From assembly GCA_013153575.1 (NCBI GenBank), contig JAADEE010000304.1, positions 1 to 11,081 on the forward strand: a stretch of DNA of 11,081 bases, read 5' to 3'. The stretch is from Chlorobiota bacterium (GTDB lineage: Bacteria > Bacteroidota > Bacteroidia > Bacteroidales > JAADGE01). A program made the position numbers and the translations under genes. Numbering within the stretch: the first letter of the stretch is position 1; each line of letters starts with the position of its first letter. This document shows, piece by piece, positions 6,245 through 11,081 of this stretch. A model generated the notes under the pieces. The model did not search any database. It was not told the origin of the DNA and was given only the letters and a program-made list of their open reading frames with translations.

Positions 6245-9200
6245 TTATTTTTTTGAGATATTTATCTGTGTTGAAATTTGTTCATCAATTTCTATCTCAT
6301 TAATATTTGTAGCTGAAATTTCATCAACTATATTTATTTCATCAGCTAAAACTTGCGATTTAATGTAATCAGAATGGTTTTTAATTGCTTCATTTATTTC
6401 ATCTTGCGATTTAATTTCAATAATAATTTTATCTGTTACATCAAAACCGGAGTCTTTTCTAATGTTTTGAACTTTGTTTACAATTTCTCTTGCAATTCCT
6501 TCAAGTTTAAGCTCTTTTGTAATTGTTGTATCAAGTGCAACAGTTAACGAGCCTTTGTTAACGGCTAATAAACCCGGAATATCTTCGGTTGTAATTTGAA
6601 CTTCATCAATTGATAATTCAATGTTTTCACCATCAATATTAATAGTGTATTTTCCGTCTTTTTCAAACTTGCTAATATCTTCTTGCGATAATGCTGAAAG
6701 TTCTTTTGCAATTGATTTCACTAATTTACCATATTTTTTCCCCATAATGCGAAAATCAGGCTTTAAGTTTTTAACAATTATACCTTCGGCATCTTTTAAG
6801 TACTCAATTTCTTTAACGTTAATTTCCGATAATATAATGTCTTTTACTGCTTCAACTTTTTCTTGAAAAGTATCATCTAAAACAGGCAGCATAATTTTTT
6901 GAAGTGGTTGTCTAACCTTTAATTTGCTTTTTCTTCTTAAACTTAATGAAAGTGATGAAATTTGTTGTGCAAGTTCCATTCTTTCTTCTAAATCTTTATC
7001 AACAAGCTCTTTATTGTATTTTGGGAATGTTGATATATGTACAGATTTAGTATTTTTACCACTTACTGAATTTAAATCTGAGAATAATTGTTCTGCATAG
7101 AAAGGTGCAATAGGTGATATAAGTTTAGCAACAGTTTCTAAGCAAGTATAAAGTGTTTGATATGCTGCAACTTTATCATCGTTATAATCTTGTCCCCAGA
7201 AACGTTTTCTGTTAAGACGAACATACCAGTTACTAAGATTATCGTTAACAAAAGTTTGAATTAAACGACCTGCATTTGTTGGTTCATAATTTTCAAGCTC
7301 TGTTTCAACATCTTTAATTAAAGTATTGAGTAATGAAATAATCCATTTATCAATTTCAGGTTTTTCATTATTAGGAATTTCTTTTTCAGAAAAAGAAAAA
7401 CCATCAAGATTTGCATAAAGTGCAAAAAATGAATATGTGTTGTATAAAGTTCCGAAGAATTTACGTTTTACTTCTTCAACACCTGCAATATCAAATTTTA
7501 AGTTATCCCAAGGTCGTGCATTTGTAATCATGTACCAACGAATAGGGTCTGAACCAAATTTTTCAATACTGTCAAATGGGTCAATTAAGGTTTCTGGTCT
7601 TGATTTTGACATTTTATCGCCATTTTTATCAAGAACTAAACCTGTTGAAATTACATTTTTATATGCAACAGAATCAAAAAGCATAACAGCAATTGCATGA
7701 AGTGTAAAAAACCAACCTCTTGTTTGGTCAACACCTTCAGCAATAAAATCTGCCGGAAATAATTTGTTAAAATTATCTTTATTTTCAAATGGGTAATGAA
7801 CTTGTGCATATGGCATTGCACCTGAATCGAACCAAACATCAACTAAATCGCTTTCTCGTTTCATTTTCTTTCCGGAAGGTGAAACTAAGTAAATTTTATC
7901 AACCCAGTGTTTATGTAAGTCAAATTTGCTATAATTTTCTTTAGAGAAATCACCGGGAATAAAATCTTTTAAAGGGTTTTCTTTCATGAAACCTGCTTTA
8001 ACAGCTTTTTCTGCTTCGTTTTTAAGTTCTTCTACCGAGCCTATGCAAATTTCTTCTTTTCCATCTTCAGTTCTCCAAATAGGAAGTGGAGTTCCCCAAT
8101 ATCTTGAACGTGATAAGTTCCAATCAATTAAGTTTTCAAGCCATTTTCCAAAACGCCCTTCACCTGTTGATTTTGGTTGCCAATTAATTGTTTTATTAAG
8201 TTCAACCATCCTGTCTTTTAAGGCAGTAGATTTAATAAACCAAGAATCAAGTGGGTAATATAATATCGGTTTATTAGTTCTCCAACAGTGAGGGTATGAG
8301 TGTTCGTGTTTTTCGGCTTTGAATAATCTGTTTTCTTGTTTTAGTTTTACAACAATATCAACATCAATGCTTGGTGTTTTTTCATCAATTGAAGCATCGT
8401 ATGAATTTTTTACAGGTCTTCCGCTAAATTCACCAAGTCCATCAACAAATCTACCTCTTTTATCAACAAGTGTTAATGAGCCTATTCCGTTTTGTTTTGC
8501 AACTCTAAAATCGTCAGCACCAAAACTTGGAGCAATATGAACAATTCCTGTACCATCGGTTGTTGTAACAAAATCACCAATAATTACTCTAAATGCATCA
8601 CCATCTTCGGGTTGTTTATATGGCAAAAGTTGTTCGTATCTTATTCCTTCTAAATCAGAACCTTTAAATGATTCTCCAATAACTTTAAAAGGTATTTTTT
8701 TATCTCCTTTTTTGTATTCTGAGAAATCTAATTCTGCATTCTTTTCAGGAAATAATGTTGGCATTAAATCTTTTGCCATGATTACAGTTACAGGAATTCC
8801 TGTATAAGGATTAAAAGTTTTAATTTTAACATATTTAATTCCTTTTCCTACTGCAAGTGCTGTATTTGAGAGTAATGTCCAAGGTGTTGTTGTCCAAGCA
8901 AGAATGTATAAATCTGTATCAACGTCTTCAAATAAAAATTCAGATTTATCATTTCTAATAACTTTGAATTGAGCAATTCCTGTTGTGTCTTTTACATCTT
9001 TATAAGCACCAGGCATATTTAATTCGTGAGAACTAAGTCCTGTTCCTGCTGCCGGTGAATATGGCTGAATTGTGTAACCTTTATATAGTAAACCTTTGTT
9101 GTAAAATTGTTTTAGCAACCACCAAAGAGTTTCCATATATTTGGTGTCATAGGTTATGTATGGGTTATCCATATCAACCCAATATCCCATTTTTTTTGTA

Positions 9201-9607
9201 ATATTTTGCCAAGCATCAGTATAACGCATAACTTCTTTTTTGCAGGTTGCATTATACTCTTCTTCTGATATTTTTTTTCCAATATCTTCTTTTGTTATGC
9301 CAAGAAGTTTTTCAACACCAAGTTCAACAGGTAAACCGTGTGTGTCCCATCCTGCTTTTCTTTCAACTTTATATCCTTGCAAAGTTTTATATCTGCAAAA
9401 TGTATCTTTTAAAGTTCTTGAAATAACATGGTGAATTCCGGGCATTCCGTTTGCAGATGGAGGTCCTTCATAAAAAACAAATTCTTTTCTGCCATCTCTT
9501 TCTTTAAGACTTTGCTCAAAAGTGTTTTCTTTTTCCCACTTTTTAAGGATATCTTTATTGATTTGTGATAGGTCTAAACCTTTATAAATTGGAAACTTTT
9601 TACCCAT
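6245..9607 (-). CDS. ileS: Isoleucine–tRNA ligase, type 2 (eukaryote-like) form
   Basis: A complete 1120-residue class I aminoacyl-tRNA synthetase that charges tRNA-Ile with isoleucine in the cytoplasm. Seen in order: N-terminal YEGPPSANGMPGIHH (46–60), whose class I signature reads GIHH (57–60) where HxGH is canonical; the CP1 editing domain with TTTPWTL (239–245) and GTGIVHIAPSFGADD (352–366); WFDSGAMPY (592–600); the KMSKS loop (665–669); then an anticodon-binding helical domain and a long C-terminal extension (about 880–1120). There is no C-terminal Cys-rich zinc finger, unlike type 1 bacterial enzymes. Length and lack of that finger place it with the type 2 IleRS group, generally insensitive to mupirocin. 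The start ATG at 9607 follows a short leader with a TATATTTG promoter box. It heads the operon with the DksA-like gene and lspA. Confidence 0.98.
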   Translation of the reverse strand: MGKKFPIYKGLDLSQINKDILKKWEKENTFEQSLKERDGRKEFVFYEGPPSANGMPGIHHVISRTLKDTFCRYKTLQGYKVERKAGWDTHGLPVELGVEKLLGITKEDIGKKISEEEYNATCKKEVMRYTDAWQNITKKMGYWVDMDNPYITYDTKYMETLWWLLKQFYNKGLLYKGYTIQPYSPAAGTGLSSHELNMPGAYKDVKDTTGIAQFKVIRNDKSEFLFEDVDTDLYILAWTTTPWTLLSNTALAVGKGIKYVKIKTFNPYTGIPVTVIMAKDLMPTLFPEKNAELDFSEYKKGDKKIPFKVIGESFKGSDLEGIRYEQLLPYKQPEDGDAFRVIIGDFVTTTDGTGIVHIAPSFGADDFRVAKQNGIGSLTLVDKRGRFVDGLGEFSGRPVKNSYDASIDEKTPSIDVDIVVKLKQENRLFKAEKHEHSYPHCWRTNKPILYYPLDSWFIKSTALKDRMVELNKTINWQPKSTGEGRFGKWLENLIDWNLSRSRYWGTPLPIWRTEDGKEEICIGSVEELKNEAEKAVKAGFMKENPLKDFIPGDFSKENYSKFDLHKHWVDKIYLVSPSGKKMKRESDLVDVWFDSGAMPYAQVHYPFENKDNFNKLFPADFIAEGVDQTRGWFFTLHAIAVMLFDSVAYKNVISTGLVLDKNGDKMSKSRPETLIDPFDSIEKFGSDPIRWYMITNARPWDNLKFDIAGVEEVKRKFFGTLYNTYSFFALYANLDGFSFSEKEIPNNEKPEIDKWIISLLNTLIKDVETELENYEPTNAGRLIQTFVNDNLSNWYVRLNRKRFWGQDYNDDKVAAYQTLYTCLETVAKLISPIAPFYAEQLFSDLNSVSGKNTKSVHISTFPKYNKELVDKDLEERMELAQQISSLSLSLRRKSKLKVRQPLQKIMLPVLDDTFQEKVEAVKDIILSEINVKEIEYLKDAEGIIVKNLKPDFRIMGKKYGKLVKSIAKELSALSQEDISKFEKDGKYTINIDGENIELSIDEVQITTEDIPGLLAVNKGSLTVALDTTITKELKLEGIAREIVNKVQNIRKDSGFDVTDKIIIEIKSQDEINEAIKNHSDYIKSQVLADEINIVDEISATNINEIEIDEQISTQINISKK

Positions 9608-9648
9608 TTTTATCTTTGTATTTTTCTTTACTCAATTTTTGAATTTTG

Positions 9649-9656
9649 CAAATATA
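9649..9656 (-). promoter_or_regulatory. Probable -7 box of the ileS operon promoter
   Basis: On the minus strand this reads TATATTTG, an exact fit to the Bacteroidota sigma-ABfr -7 consensus TAnnTTTG. It lies 41 nt upstream of the ileS start codon, giving an expected leader of roughly 35 nt. No good -33 TTTG element is visible at the usual spacing, so the call rests on one box plus its position. The MITE-like element copy 2 begins about 93 bp further upstream, outside the core promoter. Confidence 0.5.
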
Positions 9657-9749
9657 ATTTTTTTTTTATGATATCTTATAAGTAGGTTAAAAAAAAGGAT
9701 TTTTCTATGTTTTTATTGTTTTGTAGAATTACATATTTCTAAATTATTA

Positions 9750-9878
9750 CCTTATATCCGCAGGACTACATCTAACTGTCTGATAGTCATCGCATCAATA
9801 GTTTTAATTGTGTGATGAATATTTGCTGATAACTTTCTGTTTATTAACAAATTGATACGATGACTTGCGGATTTTAGG
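9750..9878 (-). mobile_element. 129-bp MITE-like element, copy 2 (TIRs, 5-bp TSD)
   Basis: This is the second copy of the element, inverted relative to the one at 5033–5161. It matches at 123 of 129 positions with no indels. On the + strand it begins CCTTATATCCGCA (9750–9762) and ends at 9866–9878 with the matching inverted end. It is bordered by an exact, non-homopolymeric 5-bp direct repeat TATTA (9745–9749 and 9879–9883), which is good evidence for insertion with target duplication. The six substitutions relative to copy 1 all fall outside the terminal and subterminal inverted arms. It occupies the middle of the 355-bp divergent ileS/map intergenic region, with its inner edge about 28 bp upstream of the map -33 box. 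No coding frame is present. Confidence 0.85.
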
Positions 9879-9905
9879 TATTACTTTAAGTAATTTATAT
9901 TTTAA

Positions 9906-9937
9906 TTTTGGCTTAACTATGCATTATAATATCTTTG
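9906..9937 (+). promoter_or_regulatory. Bacteroidota-type promoter of map
   Basis: A -33 element TTTG (9907–9910, preceded by another T) is followed after 19 nt by the -7 box TATCTTTG (9930–9937), an exact match to TAnnTTTG. The map start codon is at 9963, giving a leader of about 20 nt. Both boxes, the spacing and the position agree, so this is the best-supported promoter in the window. It also supports assigning the sequence to Bacteroidota. Confidence 0.75.
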
Positions 9938-9962
9938 TAAATTATATAAAACAATATAAATA

Positions 9963-10754
9963 ATGATATTTACAAAAACAGCAGAAGAAATTGAAATAAT
10001 GCGAGAAAGCGTATTGTCTGTATCGCGTACTCTTGCATTAGTTGCAGAATATATTGGTGAAGGTGTAACAACTGCAAAATTAGATAAATTAGCAGAAGAA
10101 TTTATTAGAGATAATGGAGGTGTTCCTTCATTTAAAGGATATGGAGGTTTTCCTGCAACTTTGTGTATGTCTGTTAATGAGCAGGTTGTACATGGAATAC
10201 CTAATGATTATGTTTTAAAAAGCGGTGATGTAATTTCTGTTGATTGTGGAGTTTATAAAAATGGCTTTCATGGAGATCATGCATATTCTTTTAAAATTGG
10301 AGAGGTTTCAGAAGAAGTTTCTAAGTTATTAAGAATAACAAAGGAATCTTTATATAAAGGTATTGAAGCAGCAAAAGGTGGTAATAGGATAGGAGATATT
10401 AGTTTTGCAATACAAAATTATGTTCAAAAAGAAGGTTATACTGTTGTGCGTGAATTAACAGGACATGGTTTAGGTAGAGATTTACATGAAGATCCTGCAG
10501 TACCAAATTATGGAAAAAGAGGAAGAGGTTCTAAAATAATTAATGGAATGGTTTTAGCAATTGAGCCAATGATTAATTTAGGTAAAAAAAATGTTAGGCA
10601 ATTGTCAGATGGTTGGACTATAGTTACTGCCGATGGAATGCCATCAGCACATTTTGAGCATGATATTGCAATAGTTGAAGGAAAAGCAGAAATTCTTTCA
10701 ACTTTTGATTTATTAGAAGATGTTTTGTTAAAACGAGGAATGGAAATAAGTTAA
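9963..10754 (+). CDS. map: Methionine aminopeptidase, type I
   Basis: A complete 263-residue cytoplasmic metalloprotease that removes the initiator methionine from nascent proteins. The five metal ligands of the pita-bread fold are in place: Asp94 (SVDCG), Asp105 (HGDHAYSF), His168 (TGHGLG), Glu201 (IEPMI) and Glu232 (FEHDIA). The substrate-contacting histidine is His77 in VVHGIP. There is no type II insert and no N-terminal zinc-finger extension, so it is the short type I form, close in length to the E. coli enzyme. It has its own promoter and terminator, so it is a monocistronic unit divergent from the ileS operon. In many Bacteroidota a map gene also sits in the secY–infA ribosomal cluster, so this could be a second, stand-alone copy; that cannot be decided here. 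Confidence 0.97.
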   Translation: MIFTKTAEEIEIMRESVLSVSRTLALVAEYIGEGVTTAKLDKLAEEFIRDNGGVPSFKGYGGFPATLCMSVNEQVVHGIPNDYVLKSGDVISVDCGVYKNGFHGDHAYSFKIGEVSEEVSKLLRITKESLYKGIEAAKGGNRIGDISFAIQNYVQKEGYTVVRELTGHGLGRDLHEDPAVPNYGKRGRGSKIINGMVLAIEPMINLGKKNVRQLSDGWTIVTADGMPSAHFEHDIAIVEGKAEILSTFDLLEDVLLKRGMEIS

Positions 10755-10784
10755 AAAAGGTTGGCAAATTTGCCAACCTTTTTT
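10753..10784. terminator. Bidirectional intrinsic terminator between map and the converging Roadblock-like gene
   Basis: A perfect 32-bp palindrome: AAAAAAGGTTGGCAAA followed by its exact reverse complement. As RNA it forms a GC-containing stem (GGTTGGCA/TGCCAACC, AATT loop) flanked by an A-tract and a run of six U, so it can terminate in both directions. It overlaps the last two bases of the map stop codon and begins 5 bp beyond the stop codon of the opposing gene (10789–10791), so it serves both. Confidence 0.92.
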
Positions 10785-10788
10785 ATAT

Positions 10789-11081
10789 TTATTTTATTGC
10801 TTCTAAAAAAGATTCTCTAGCTTTTGGCATAACAACATTTAAAAGTAAGCCTAATTGTACTTTGTTACTGTTTACTAACATTCCCATTTGGAAATCATCA
10901 AATATTACAACTAAGATTAGAGAGTCTTCGTCTAAATCAAGCATATAATATTTGTTTAGGCTTGGTAATCCACCGTCTCTTAAACTGTTATTTATGTGGC
11001 TTGTAACAGTGTTAAATAAAGCAGCAGCTTTTGGCTGTGGATTAAATGAAGCAATTAATTGCCCATCGTTTGAGGACCAAA
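10789..11081 (-). CDS. Roadblock/LC7-like protein, 5'-truncated by window edge
   Basis: The minus strand is open from the right edge (first full codon at 11079) to the TAA at 10789–10791, giving 96 visible residues; the start is outside the window. The pattern fits a Roadblock/LC7 (MglB/longin-like) fold: SSNDGQLIASF at the start (compare the family 'dDG…iAs' strand), a central helix (about 17–33), the strand MLDLDEDSLILVVIF (46–60), the strand MGMLVNSNKVQLG (65–77), and a C-terminal helix to the end. Bacterial members regulate small Ras-like GTPases such as MglA in polarity and gliding, or form scaffolds. The assignment rests on fold-like pattern and size, since no catalytic residues exist in this family. 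No GTPase gene is visible here. It converges on map and shares its terminator. Confidence 0.6.
   Translation of the reverse strand, partial: WSSNDGQLIASFNPQPKAAALFNTVTSHINNSLRDGGLPSLNKYYMLDLDEDSLILVVIFDDFQMGMLVNSNKVQLGLLLNVVMPKARESFLEAIK

Noticed and set aside
6350..6415. Direct repeat CTTGCGATTTAAT-like sequences in the ileS 3' end
   Set aside because: Two short matches encode similar IKSQ segments in a biased-composition coding region; they have no borders or further copies suggesting a repeat element.
9608..9648. T-box or other riboswitch leader of ileS
   Set aside because: The leader is only about 35–40 nt, has no stem-loop structure or T-box sequence, and T-boxes are not typical of Bacteroidota.

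Overview
The window is strongly AT-rich and looks like a chromosomal segment of a Bacteroidota bacterium. Three things point there: the tight ileS–dksA-like–lspA order, the TAnnTTTG-type promoter boxes upstream of ileS and map, and the lack of clear Shine-Dalgarno sequences before most genes. No phage, plasmid or CRISPR signature is visible.

Left block (1–3294, + strand): four closely spaced genes. They are the C-terminal part of a membrane-anchored FHA-domain protein (open at the left edge), a YbhN/AglD-like polytopic flippase-like membrane protein, a short-chain dehydrogenase/reductase of the benzil/sepiapterin-reductase type, and a monoacylglycerol-lipase-like alpha/beta hydrolase. Gaps are 11–23 bp, so one transcript is plausible. 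The block meets a converging membrane sensor (3283–4977, – strand; periplasmic domain, HAMP, GAF, coiled coil, no output domain), with the two stop regions overlapping by 12 bp.

Middle block (5181–9607, – strand): the housekeeping operon ileS, TraR/DksA-like regulator, lspA. The IleRS is the type-2 form and carries a swapped active-site signature (GIHH in place of HxGH). The DksA-like protein has a CxxT/CxxA zinc-site variant.

Right block: map (type I methionine aminopeptidase, + strand) has a near-ideal Bacteroidota promoter. It ends in a perfect 32-bp palindromic terminator shared with a converging gene cut by the right edge, which encodes a Roadblock/LC7-like protein.

The main unlisted structure is a pair of 129-bp elements at 5033–5161 and 9750–9878. 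They lie in opposite orientation on either side of the ileS–lspA operon and match at 123 of 129 positions. Each has 13-bp imperfect terminal inverted repeats, a second nested 14-nt inverted repeat, and an exact 5-bp direct repeat at its borders (TTTTT; TATTA). All six differences between the copies fall outside the inverted-repeat arms. This is the architecture of a non-autonomous MITE-like transposable element. One copy has landed in the ileS/map divergent promoter region.
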